The translations under genes were made by a program, and so were the position numbers. DNA of 64,000 nt from assembly GCF_003063575.1 (NCBI RefSeq), contig NZ_NESC01000012.1, positions 27,861 through 91,860 on the forward strand, written 5' to 3'. Shown piece by piece: positions 38,006-48,076 of the stretch. Under the pieces are notes generated by a model that was given only the letters and a program-made list of their open reading frames with translations, made no database searches and had not been told where the DNA came from. Position 1 is the first letter of the stretch, and each line of letters opens with the position of its first letter. Source of the stretch: Limnohabitans sp. Jir72. GTDB taxonomy: Bacteria > Pseudomonadota > Gammaproteobacteria > Burkholderiales > Burkholderiaceae_C.

Positions 38006-39007
38006 ATGCAATTTCCCGATTCCCAACGCTGGCGCCTTTCAGTCGCACCCATGATGGACTGGACAGACCGCCATTGCCGGTTCTTCCACCGCCTGTTGAC
38101 CCGCCACACCTTGCTTTACACCGAGATGGTCACCACCGGGGCCTTGCGGCACGGCAGTGTGCAGCGGCACCTGCGCTTCAACGCCGAAGAGCACCCCGTG
38201 GCCCTGCAACTGGGCGGCAGCGACGCCGCCGATTTGGCCCATGCCGCCAAGCTGGGGCAGGAGTGGGGATACGATGAAATCAACCTCAACTGCGGCTGCC
38301 CTTCAGACCGGGTGCAGCGCGGCGCGTTTGGCGCTTGCCTGATGAACGAGCCCCGCACCGTGGCCGACGGTGTCAAGGCCATGCTCGATGTGGTGGATGT
38401 GCCTGTGACCGTTAAACACCGCATTGGCATCGACCGCATTGAAAGCTATGACTTTGTGCGCGACTTTGTGGGCACGGTGAGCGATGCCGGTTGCAAGGTG
38501 TTTATCGTGCACGCCCGCAACGCCTGGCTCGATGGCTTGAGCCCCAAAGAGAACCGCGAAATTCCGCCGCTGCGTTACGAACTGGCCTATCAGCTCAAAC
38601 AAGACTTTCCGGGTTTGCTGATTGCCGTGAACGGCGGCATCAAGACCAACGAAGAGATTGTCAGCCATTTGCAGCATGTCGATGGCGTGATGATTGGCCG
38701 CGAGGCCTATTACAACCCTTGGCTTTTGGGCAGTTGGGACGCTGCGTTTTATGGCGATACCCACGAGGTGACTAGCCGCGAGGCGGTGGAAGAGGCCATG
38801 GTGGTCTACATGGAGCGGGCCTTTGCCGAAGACGGCTGCCCTTGGTACGCGATTGCGCGGCACATGCTTGGGCTGTACCACGGCGAGCGGGGTGGTCGTT
38901 ACTGGCGTCAGGTCTGGAGCAATCACAAGCTCAAACCTTTGCCGCCGCGAGAGGTCTGGCTGCAGGCCCGTGAGGCGCTGGCAAGGGGCGCAGAGATTTC
39001 GGTTTGA
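38006..39007 (+). CDS. dusA: tRNA-dihydrouridine(20/20a) synthase DusA
   Basis: A 333-residue FMN enzyme reducing uridine 20/20a in the tRNA D-loop. Diagnostic blocks are LSVAPMMDWTDRHCRFFHRL, INLNCGCPSDRVQRGAFGAC with the catalytic Cys, VKHRIGIDRIESYDFVRDF and VHARNAWLDGLSPKENREIP. The FMN-phosphate site is in GVMIGREAYYNPWLL. The sequence DRIESYDF and the ARNAWLxGLSPKENR block set DusA apart from DusB and DusC. It is convergent with the GntR gene, with a hairpin between. Confidence 0.96.
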   Translation: MQFPDSQRWRLSVAPMMDWTDRHCRFFHRLLTRHTLLYTEMVTTGALRHGSVQRHLRFNAEEHPVALQLGGSDAADLAHAAKLGQEWGYDEINLNCGCPSDRVQRGAFGACLMNEPRTVADGVKAMLDVVDVPVTVKHRIGIDRIESYDFVRDFVGTVSDAGCKVFIVHARNAWLDGLSPKENREIPPLRYELAYQLKQDFPGLLIAVNGGIKTNEEIVSHLQHVDGVMIGREAYYNPWLLGSWDAAFYGDTHEVTSREAVEEAMVVYMERAFAEDGCPWYAIARHMLGLYHGERGGRYWRQVWSNHKLKPLPPREVWLQAREALARGAEISV

Positions 39008-39014
39008 TCTGGTT

Positions 39015-39034
39015 GGGCGGCTTGAGTGCCGCCC
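39015..39034. terminator. Hairpin between dusA and the GntR gene
   Basis: GGGCGGC (39015-39021) pairs with GCCGCCC (39028-39034). Only a short T-run follows, so strength is uncertain. It lies between two convergent stop codons. Confidence 0.5.
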
Positions 39035-39037
39035 ATT

Positions 39038-39673
39038 TCATTGCGCCGCCTGCAAGCCGCTCATGAAGTGGGCCGACATCCGCTCGGCGGCGGCTTCGGG
39101 CTGGCGACCGGCCAGTGCCTGGACAATCTCGTTGTGTTCGGCCAGTGATTGCTCAATGCGGCCCTCTTTGAACAATGAGCTGTGCCGGTTGAGCTTCATC
39201 ACTTTGCGCAGGTCGGCCACCATTTGGTCGCGCCAACGGTTATCGGCGATTTCCATCAGCAGCATGTGGAAGGCTTCGTTGATTTCAAAAAAACGGTCTC
39301 GGTTGTCCATCGCTTTTTCCAGATCCTGGTGCAGGGTCTGGATCTGGGCCAGTTGGGTCTCACTGGCGCATCGGGCCACCACGCGTGCAGCATCGGACTC
39401 CAGCAGGGCCAGCAAGTGGTAGACGTCGCGCAGGTCTTTTTCGCTGACCTCGGTCACGTAGGCCCCACGGCGAACCTTCATGGTGACCAGGCCTTCGGCG
39501 GCCAAGACCTTCAGCGCTTCGCGCAAAGGCGTGCGGCTGATGCCCAGGGCCTCGGCAATCCTCAGCTCGTCGATCCAGCTGCCCGGTTCCAGTTCGCGCG
39601 CAAAAATGCGTTGCCTCAGCAATTCGGCAACTTCTTCGTACAGGGCGCGTGGTGCGAGGGACAGGGCGGACAT
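39038..39673 (-). CDS. GntR family regulator (FadR/FCD subfamily)
   Basis: A 211-residue regulator. The N-terminal winged helix shows RIAEALGISRTPLREALKVL and LVTMKVRRGAYVTEVS. The C-terminal all-helical FCD domain holds the metal/ligand-binding Asp and His residues, in EINEAFHMLLMEIADNRW and LAEHNEIVQALAGRQPEAAAERM. It is divergent from the propionyl-CoA/methylmalonyl-CoA genes, with two inverted repeats between, so it is probably their regulator. The ligand is unknown; an acyl-CoA or organic acid is plausible. Confidence 0.9.
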   Translation of the reverse strand: MSALSLAPRALYEEVAELLRQRIFARELEPGSWIDELRIAEALGISRTPLREALKVLAAEGLVTMKVRRGAYVTEVSEKDLRDVYHLLALLESDAARVVARCASETQLAQIQTLHQDLEKAMDNRDRFFEINEAFHMLLMEIADNRWRDQMVADLRKVMKLNRHSSLFKEGRIEQSLAEHNEIVQALAGRQPEAAAERMSAHFMSGLQAAQ

Positions 39674-39702
39674 CGTGTGCTTGATCAGGGGGCAGAAAGG
39701 GT

Positions 39703-39725
39703 TTCGTCAAAGCGGGCTTGACGAA
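39703..39725. promoter_or_regulatory. Perfect inverted repeat upstream of the GntR gene
   Basis: TTCGTCAA (39703-39710) and TTGACGAA (39718-39725) are perfect 8-bp arms separated by 7 nt. This is operator-like and lies 30 nt upstream of the GntR start, probably an autoregulatory site. Confidence 0.55.
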
Positions 39726-39732
39726 TATTTCA

Positions 39733-39769
39733 GATGCTGAATTGTAAGCCGGTTAAAATATTCTGCATC
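39733..39769. promoter_or_regulatory. Second inverted repeat upstream of methylmalonyl-CoA mutase
   Basis: GATGCTGAAT (39733-39742) and ATTCTGCATC (39760-39769) match at 9 of 10 positions around a 17-nt spacer that contains TAAAAT, a possible -10 element. Confidence 0.45.
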
Positions 39770-39862
39770 AATAATTATGAATCACGGTACTTGTAAGCGG
39801 GTAGGCAGCCATGGGCTGCCAAAATCAGCGCAAGCAAATTTTTGTCTCGAAAGTGGTGAGCC

Positions 39863-42019
<2,157 letters not shown>

Positions 42020-42041
42020 TCTTTGAGAACGGGACAACAGC

Positions 42042-43073
42042 GTGACGCCTGATCAGTTGTTGCAAGGTTTGCTGCACGGCAACGCGCCCGTGCAGCGCCG
42101 CGCCATGGCCAAAGCCATCACGCTGCTGGAATCCACCCGCACGGACCACCGCACTTTGGCCGACGAACTGCTCACGGCCATGTTGCCGCACACGGGCCAA
42201 TCGTTTCGCTTAGGCATCAGCGGTGTGCCGGGTGTGGGCAAATCCACCTTCATCGAGGCGCTGGGCCTGTACCTGATCGGGCAGGGCCACCGCGTGGCGG
42301 TGCTCACCATCGACCCGTCCAGTACCGTGTCGGGCGGCTCGATTCTGGGTGACAAGACGCGCATGGAACATCTGAGTGTTCACCCTCAGGCCTACATCCG
42401 CCCCAGCCCCAGCAGCGGCACGCTGGGCGGCGTGGCCGAGAAAACCCGTGAGTCCATGCTGGTCTGCGAAGCCGCAGGCTACGACGTGGTGATCGTCGAG
42501 ACCGTGGGCGTGGGCCAGAGCGAAACCGCTGTGGCCAATATGAGTGACATGTTTGTGCTGCTGCAGTTGCCCAATGCGGGCGACGATCTGCAGGCCATCA
42601 AAAAAGGCGTGATGGAGATCGCCGACTTGGTGGTCATCAACAAGGCCGACATCGACGCCCTGGCCGCGACTCGGGCTCAGCTGCAGATCACCAGCGCCTT
42701 GCAGTTGCTGGGCATGCACGCTTCGTCAGGCCACATGCACGGCGATGACAGCGTCTGGCACCCCAAGGTGGTCCAGATCAGCGCGCTGCTGAACCAAGGC
42801 GTGGACAGCTTTTGGGCTGCGGTGAGCGAGTTCAAGGCCGTCCAATTGAAGAACGGCCGCTTTGGCATCCGTCGCCAACAACAAGCCCTGTCGTGGATGT
42901 GGGAGCGCATCGACGCCGGTCTGAAACAAAATTTCCGGGCGCAGCCGCGTGTGCAAACGTTGCTGCCCCAACTGAGTCAACACGTCGCGGCCGGCCAGCT
43001 GGCCGCATCGACGGCTGCCCGTCAACTGCTCAGCGCCTATGAAACGACAAGTCAAAGCGCAGGCTTCATTTGA
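42042..43073 (+). CDS. meaB: Methylmalonyl-CoA mutase-associated GTPase MeaB
   Basis: A 343-residue G3E-family GTPase that guards and reloads the B12 cofactor of methylmalonyl-CoA mutase. Walker A is [15 protein letters not shown], the Mg/switch region is [15 protein letters not shown], and the base-recognition motif is [10 protein letters not shown]. The metal-binding-like [18 protein letters not shown] is also present. The start is GTG 42042. It lies directly between its client mutase and pccB. Confidence 0.95.
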   Translation: MTPDQLLQGLLHGNAPVQRRAMAKAITLLESTRTDHRTLADELLTAMLPHTGQSFRLGISGVPGVGKSTFIEALGLYLIGQGHRVAVLTIDPSSTVSGGSILGDKTRMEHLSVHPQAYIRPSPSSGTLGGVAEKTRESMLVCEAAGYDVVIVETVGVGQSETAVANMSDMFVLLQLPNAGDDLQAIKKGVMEIADLVVINKADIDALAATRAQLQITSALQLLGMHASSGHMHGDDSVWHPKVVQISALLNQGVDSFWAAVSEFKAVQLKNGRFGIRRQQQALSWMWERIDAGLKQNFRAQPRVQTLLPQLSQHVAAGQLAASTAARQLLSAYETTSQSAGFI

Positions 43074-43102
43074 AATCTTCCTGGAGAAAAGAGAGAACCA
43101 CC

Positions 43103-44635
43103 ATGCAAGACATCCTTGAACAATTGGAAAAAAAGCGCGCTGCGGCCCGCTTGGGTGGCGGGCAAAAGCGCATTGATGCGCAGCACGCCAAAGGCAAGCT
43201 CACGGCCCGTGAGCGCATCGAGGTCTTGCTGGACGAAGGCACCTTCGAAGAGTGGGACATGTTCGTGGAACACCGTTGCACCGACTTCGGCATGGACGGT
43301 GACAAGATCCCAGGCGACGGCGTGGTCACTGGCTACGGCATGATCAACGGCCGTTTGGTCTTTGTGTTCAGCCAAGATTTCACCGTGTTGGGAGGCTCTC
43401 TGTCTGAAACGCACGCTGAAAAAATCTGCAAGGTCATGGACCAAGCCATGAAGGTCGGCGCACCTGTCATTGGTTTGAACGACTCAGGCGGTGCACGTAT
43501 TCAAGAAGGTGTTGCGGCATTGGGTGGTTACGCCGACGTGTTCCAGCGCAACGTCATGGCCAGCGGTGTGGTGCCCCAGATCAGCATGATCATGGGCCCC
43601 TCGGCCGGTGGTGCGGTGTATTCGCCTGCATTGACCGACTTCATCTTCATGGTCAAGGACACGTCCTACATGTTCGTGACCGGTCCCGATGTGGTCAAGA
43701 CCGTGACCCACGAAGAAGTGACCGCCGAAGAATTGGGCGGCGCCGTGACCCACACCACCAAGAGCGGTGTGGCCGACATGGCCTTTGAAAACGACGTCGA
43801 AGCGCTGCTGATGCTGCGCCGCCTCTACAACTACCTGCCGCTCAACAACCGCGAAAAGGCCCCCGTGCGCAAGAGCGGCGACCCGACTGACCGCTTGGAC
43901 ATGAGTCTGGACACACTGGTGCCCGAGAACCCCAACAAGGCCTATGACATGAAGGAACTCATCGTCAAGACCGTGGACGATGGCGACTTCTTTGAGCTGC
44001 AACCTGACTACGCCAAGAACATCCTGATTGGCTTTGCCCGCATGGACGGCCAGACCGTCGGCATCGTGGCCAACCAGCCTTTGGTGTTGGCCGGATGTCT
44101 CGACATCAAGAGCTCCATCAAGGCCGCCCGCTTTGTGCGTTTTTGCGATGCGTTCAACATCCCCGTCATCACCTTTGTCGACGTGCCCGGCTTCATGCCC
44201 GGCACCAGCCAGGAGTTCGGCGGCATCATCAAACATGGCGCCAAGCTGCTGTATGCGTATGCCGAGTGCACCGTGCCGAAAATCACCGTGATCACCCGCA
44301 AAGCCTACGGCGGTGCGTACGACGTGATGGCCTCCAAGCACCTGCGCGGCGACGTGAACTTCTCTTGGCCCAATGCCGAAATCGCGGTGATGGGTGCCAA
44401 GGGCGCGGTGGAAATCATCTTCCGTGAAGACAAGGGCGACCCCGAAAAATTGGCCGCCAAAGAAGCCGAATACAAAGCCCGCTTTGCCAACCCCTTTGTG
44501 GCCGGTGCCCGTGGCTTCATTGACGACGTCATCCAGCCGCACGAAACCCGCAAGCGCATTGCCCGTTCGCTGGTCATGCTCAAGGACAAGAAGATTGAAA
44601 ACCCATGGCGCAAGCACGGGAACATTCCACTGTGA
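43103..44635 (+). CDS. pccB: Propionyl-CoA carboxylase beta subunit (carboxyltransferase)
   Basis: A 510-residue carboxyltransferase that moves CO2 from biotin to propionyl-CoA, giving (S)-methylmalonyl-CoA. The two crotonase-like halves show [57 protein letters not shown] and [21 protein letters not shown] 43103 is preceded by GAGAG; an upstream in-frame start at 43070 overlaps the meaB stop and is less likely. The alpha subunit follows 20 nt downstream. Confidence 0.96.
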   Translation: MQDILEQLEKKRAAARLGGGQKRIDAQHAKGKLTARERIEVLLDEGTFEEWDMFVEHRCTDFGMDGDKIPGDGVVTGYGMINGRLVFVFSQDFTVLGGSLSETHAEKICKVMDQAMKVGAPVIGLNDSGGARIQEGVAALGGYADVFQRNVMASGVVPQISMIMGPSAGGAVYSPALTDFIFMVKDTSYMFVTGPDVVKTVTHEEVTAEELGGAVTHTTKSGVADMAFENDVEALLMLRRLYNYLPLNNREKAPVRKSGDPTDRLDMSLDTLVPENPNKAYDMKELIVKTVDDGDFFELQPDYAKNILIGFARMDGQTVGIVANQPLVLAGCLDIKSSIKAARFVRFCDAFNIPVITFVDVPGFMPGTSQEFGGIIKHGAKLLYAYAECTVPKITVITRKAYGGAYDVMASKHLRGDVNFSWPNAEIAVMGAKGAVEIIFREDKGDPEKLAAKEAEYKARFANPFVAGARGFIDDVIQPHETRKRIARSLVMLKDKKIENPWRKHGNIPL

Positions 44636-44655
44636 TTGCCAAGGAGAAGAACAAG

Positions 44656-46704
44656 ATGTTTACCAAAATCCTGATTGCCAACCGCGGCGAAATCGCTTGC
44701 CGCGTCATCGCCACCGCCCACAAAATGGGCATCCAAACCGTGGCCGTTTACTCTGAAGCCGACAAAGAAGCACGCCATGTGCAGTTGGCCGATGAGGCTG
44801 TGTTGATTGGCCCTGCGGCCTCGCGCGAGTCGTACTTGGTCGCCGACAAAATCATCGCGGCCGCCAAAGCCACCGGGGCGCAAGCCATTCACCCCGGCTA
44901 CGGTTTCTTGAGCGAGAACGCCGAGTTCTCCAAGCGTTGCGAGGACGAGGGCATTGCCTTCATCGGCCCGCGCCACTTCTCGATTGCCGCCATGGGCGAC
45001 AAGATCGAGTCGAAAAAACTGGCAGGCGCTGCGGGCGTGAACTGCATTCCCGGTGTCAACGACGCCATCGAAACCGCTGAAAAAGCGGTTGAGATCGCCA
45101 AAGGCATTGGCTACCCCGTCATGATCAAGGCTTCGGCCGGCGGCGGCGGCAAAGGCCTGCGTGTGGCTTTCAACGACAAGGAAGCCTTTGAAGGCTTCAC
45201 CTCTTGCCGCAACGAAGCGCGCAACAGCTTTGGTGACGATCGCGTGTTCATCGAGAAATACGTGCTCGAACCCCGCCACATCGAGATTCAAATTTTGGGC
45301 GACAGCCACGGCAACGTGGTGTACCTGAACGAGCGCGAGTGCTCGATCCAGCGCCGCCACCAGAAGGTGATCGAAGAGGCGCCATCGCCTTTCATCTCGG
45401 ACGCGACCCGCAAGGCCATGGGCGAGCAGGCTGTGGCCTTGGCCAAGGCCGTGCAGTACCAATCTGCCGGTACGGTGGAGTTCGTGGTCGGCAAAGACCA
45501 GGACTTCTATTTCCTGGAGATGAACACCCGTTTGCAGGTGGAGCACCCTGTAACCGAAGCTATCACCGGTCTGGACTTGGTCGAGCAAATGATCCGCGTG
45601 GCTGCAGGCGAAAAACTCTCGTTCGCGCAAGCCGACGTCAAGCGCGACGGCTGGGCCATCGAGTGCCGCATCAACGCCGAAGACCCCTTCCGCAACTTCT
45701 TGCCTTCCACCGGCCGCCTGGTTCGTTTTCAGACGCCCAAGCAGAGCATGTTCCAGGGCAACACCAACGCCTTGCAGGGCGTGCGTGTGGACACCGGCGT
45801 GCAGGATGGCGGCGAGATCCCGATGTTCTACGACTCGATGATCGCCAAGCTGATCGTGCACGGCAAAGACCGCAACGAAGCCATCGCCAAGATGCGCGAA
45901 GCCCTCAACGGTTTTGTGATTCGTGGCATCAGTTCCAACATCCCCTTCCAGGCCGCTTTGTTGGCGCACCCCAAGTTTGTGACGGGCGAGTTCAACACGG
46001 GCTTCATTGCTGAGCACTACGCCCACGGTTTCCGTGCCGAAGACGTGCCGCACGACGACCACGACTTTTTGGCTGCACTGGCCGCTTTTGTGCGCCGCAA
46101 GTCGCGCGAACGCGCTGCGGGCCTGAGCGGTCAGCTGCCCGGTTACGACGTCAAGGTTGGGCAGGACTACACCGTGGTCGAACTCGGTCAGGGCGGCAAC
46201 AACCGTTATGTGCAAGTGCATGTGGACGAGTTCGTGGGCAAGTCCGGCGTGGCACAGATCACCGTGGACGGCAAGACCTACGCGATCGAGAGCAATTCGC
46301 GTTTGAACGACATCCGCATCGAAGGCACTTGCAACGGCAAGCCTTTCACCGCGCAGGTCGAGCGCGGCACCGTGAAAAATCCGCTGGCCCTGCAAGTGCA
46401 GCACAACGGCACCCGCATCGAAGCGCTGGTGATGTCGCCCCGCATGGCCGAGCTGCACAAGCTCATGCCGTTCAAGGCGCCACCAGACCTCAGCCGCTTT
46501 GTGATCTCGCCCATGCCTGGCCTCTTGGTCGAGGTGTCGGTGCAGCCCGGCCAGAAGGTGCAAGCCGGTGAGCGTGTGGCCGTGATCGAAGCCATGAAGA
46601 TGGAAAACGTGCTGTTTGCTGCTGCAGACGGCGTGGTGAAAAAAGTGGTCGCTGCCAAAGGCGAATCGCTCACCGTGGACCAGATGATCGTGGAGTTTGA
46701 GTAA
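44656..46704 (+). CDS. pccA: Propionyl-CoA carboxylase alpha subunit (biotin carboxylase/BCCP)
   Basis: A 682-residue biotin-dependent subunit. The biotin carboxylase domain opens MFTKILIANRGEIACRVIAT and has the ATP loop KASAGGGGKGLRVAF and EMNTRLQVEHPVTE. A central BT domain connects to the C-terminal biotinyl domain. There, EAMKMENVLFAAADG carries the biotinylated Lys648, 35 residues from the end. ATG 44656 is fixed by AAGGAG at 9 nt; upstream in-frame codons overlap pccB. Confidence 0.96.
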   Translation: MFTKILIANRGEIACRVIATAHKMGIQTVAVYSEADKEARHVQLADEAVLIGPAASRESYLVADKIIAAAKATGAQAIHPGYGFLSENAEFSKRCEDEGIAFIGPRHFSIAAMGDKIESKKLAGAAGVNCIPGVNDAIETAEKAVEIAKGIGYPVMIKASAGGGGKGLRVAFNDKEAFEGFTSCRNEARNSFGDDRVFIEKYVLEPRHIEIQILGDSHGNVVYLNERECSIQRRHQKVIEEAPSPFISDATRKAMGEQAVALAKAVQYQSAGTVEFVVGKDQDFYFLEMNTRLQVEHPVTEAITGLDLVEQMIRVAAGEKLSFAQADVKRDGWAIECRINAEDPFRNFLPSTGRLVRFQTPKQSMFQGNTNALQGVRVDTGVQDGGEIPMFYDSMIAKLIVHGKDRNEAIAKMREALNGFVIRGISSNIPFQAALLAHPKFVTGEFNTGFIAEHYAHGFRAEDVPHDDHDFLAALAAFVRRKSRERAAGLSGQLPGYDVKVGQDYTVVELGQGGNNRYVQVHVDEFVGKSGVAQITVDGKTYAIESNSRLNDIRIEGTCNGKPFTAQVERGTVKNPLALQVQHNGTRIEALVMSPRMAELHKLMPFKAPPDLSRFVISPMPGLLVEVSVQPGQKVQAGERVAVIEAMKMENVLFAAADGVVKKVVAAKGESLTVDQMIVEFE

Positions 46705-47187
46705 ATGACCCGCCCCTTCAAAGTGCTGGGCGTCCAGCAGATCGCCATTGGCGGGCCTGACAAGGCTCGCCTGCAAAAGCTCTGGGTCGACATGTTCGGC
46801 CTGGAGGTGACCGGCACCTTCAAAAGCGAACGCGAAAACGTGGACGAAGACATCTGCGCCATCGGCACTGGCCCCTTCAAGGTCGAGGTCGACCTGATGC
46901 AGCCGCTGGACCCCGAGAAAAAGCCCGCCGTGCACACCACGCCGCTGAACCACATTGGCCTGTGGATCGACGACCTGCCGGTCGCCGTGGAGTGGCTCAC
47001 ATCCCAGGGCGTGCGCTTTGCGCCCGGCGGCATCCGCAAGGGCGCTGCTGGTTTTGACATCACGTTTTTGCACCCCAAGGCGAACGACGAGTTCCCGATT
47101 GGTGGCGAGGGCGTGTTGATCGAGCTGGTGCAGGCACCGGCCGAAGTGGTCAAGGCCTTTGCCGCTTTGGCGTCCAACGCGCATTGA
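46705..47187 (+). CDS. VOC family protein, candidate methylmalonyl-CoA epimerase
   Basis: A 160-residue glyoxalase-fold (VOC) protein starting directly after the pccA stop. Two beta-alpha-beta modules are seen, starting [20 protein letters not shown] and [20 protein letters not shown]. Candidate metal ligands include a Gln or His of the first strand, Glu in [10 protein letters not shown], His in LNHIGLW and Glu in VLIELVQAP. Position at the end of the propionyl-CoA carboxylase genes suggests the (S)- to (R)-methylmalonyl-CoA epimerase, which the pathway needs. A lactoylglutathione-lyase-like role is the alternative. Confidence 0.72.
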   Translation: MTRPFKVLGVQQIAIGGPDKARLQKLWVDMFGLEVTGTFKSERENVDEDICAIGTGPFKVEVDLMQPLDPEKKPAVHTTPLNHIGLWIDDLPVAVEWLTSQGVRFAPGGIRKGAAGFDITFLHPKANDEFPIGGEGVLIELVQAPAEVVKAFAALASNAH

Positions 47188-47224
47188 TGAGGTGTCGGAC
47201 CTGAAGGTCCGATCAGCAAGAAGG

Positions 47225-47293
47225 TGTCATACCCGCGAACGCGGGTATCCATGGTGGCCGCAGCCATGGACCCCCGATCAAGTCGGGGTGACA
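47225..47293. repeat. Intergenic REP-like repeat with nested dyads
   Basis: Outer TGTCA (47225-47229) and TGACA (47289-47293) enclose two hairpins: ACCCGC/GCGGGT (47231-47246) and CCCCGA/TCGGGG (47272-47288). Between them CCATGG occurs twice (47249-47254 and 47264-47269). The whole can fold as a cloverleaf. The pattern resembles dispersed intergenic repeats of proteobacteria. Confidence 0.75.
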
Positions 47294-47332
47294 AAGCCTG
47301 AAGCAGGGCGGATCAATCTGCTGAGGCCTTTG

Positions 47333-47392
47333 TGACCCTGAAGCCCTCCTGACCCTGAGTCCCGTGAGACCCTAAAGCCCCTCAGACCCCGG
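47333..47392. repeat. Degenerate GACCCT-type tandem repeats
   Basis: Three to four imperfect units of about 16 nt begin at 47333, 47350, 47365 and 47382 (TGACCCTGAAGCCC, TGACCCTGAGTCCC, TGAGACCCTAAAGCCC, TCAGACCCC). The last runs into the 3' end of the rnfB-like gene. Confidence 0.55.
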
Positions 47393-48071
47393 TTTGGCGG
47401 GCTTTTGCTTTGGCGAGTGCCGCTTCGATGATGGCGCGTTTGCGGTCCACCTCGGGCGCGTCTTCTGTGCCTTTGGTGTGCGCGGCCAAGTCGGCCAGTT
47501 TGTGTTCGGCTTTGGCTTGCAGCTGCTTTTGGTGGGCTTGCTCTTCGTGCACCAGGCGCTGCTGTCGCGATGCGTAGCGCTGGCGTGCGGTGTCGGCTTG
47601 TTCAGTAGACCAAGCCGCCCAGCCAGTTTTTTCGCCAGTGACGTTGTCCAGTTGGATGCAGTCCACCGGACACACCGGGATGCACAGCTCGCAGCCGGTG
47701 CACCAAGGCTCGATCACGGTGTGCATCAGCTTATTGGCTCCCAAAATCGCATCGGTGGGGCAGGCCTTGATGCACAGCGTGCAGCCGATGCACCAAGCCT
47801 CGTCGATGATGGCCATTTGGCGGGGGCTCTCGGTGCCGTGCTCAGGGTTCAGTGGCACCACCGGCTGGCCTGTCAGTTGTGCCAGCCGCTCGATGCCCGC
47901 TTGGCCTCCGGGCGGGCATTGGTTGATCGCAGCTTGTCCCTGTGCCATGGCCATGGCATAGCTGGCGCAGTCGGGAAAGCCGCAACGCGTGCACTGCGTT
48001 TGCGGCAGCGCATCGTTCAGGCATTGAAAAAGCGCCTGGATCTCAGGCGCTGTTTCTTGTGAACCTGGCAT
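47382..48071 (-). CDS. RnfB-like ferredoxin-type iron-sulfur protein
   Basis: A 229-residue protein related to electron-transport subunit RnfB/RsxB. The N-terminal Fe-S domain shows CTRCGFPDCASYA and a later Cys in INQCPPGG. Two classical 4Fe-4S motifs follow: CIGCTLCIKACPTDA and CTGCELCIPVCPVDC. The C-terminal third is a charged Ala/Gln/Lys coiled coil. The membrane anchor of true RnfB is absent and no other rnf gene is near, so this is a stand-alone soluble version. The start codon lies 5 nt from the phaZ stop, with GAGG upstream. Confidence 0.88.
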   Translation of the reverse strand: MPGSQETAPEIQALFQCLNDALPQTQCTRCGFPDCASYAMAMAQGQAAINQCPPGGQAGIERLAQLTGQPVVPLNPEHGTESPRQMAIIDEAWCIGCTLCIKACPTDAILGANKLMHTVIEPWCTGCELCIPVCPVDCIQLDNVTGEKTGWAAWSTEQADTARQRYASRQQRLVHEEQAHQKQLQAKAEHKLADLAAHTKGTEDAPEVDRKRAIIEAALAKAKARQTGV

Positions 48072-48076
48072 GATCC

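Noticed and set aside
39674..39862. Cobalamin riboswitch before methylmalonyl-CoA mutase
   Set aside because: The region is short and lacks a B12-box-like sequence; dyads there look like protein operators.
44305..47184. A 959-codon open frame on the minus strand opposite pccB, pccA and the VOC gene
   Set aside because: It mirrors three genes with clear family motifs; its His/Ala/Gly-rich translation has no recognisable domain and is a codon-bias shadow.
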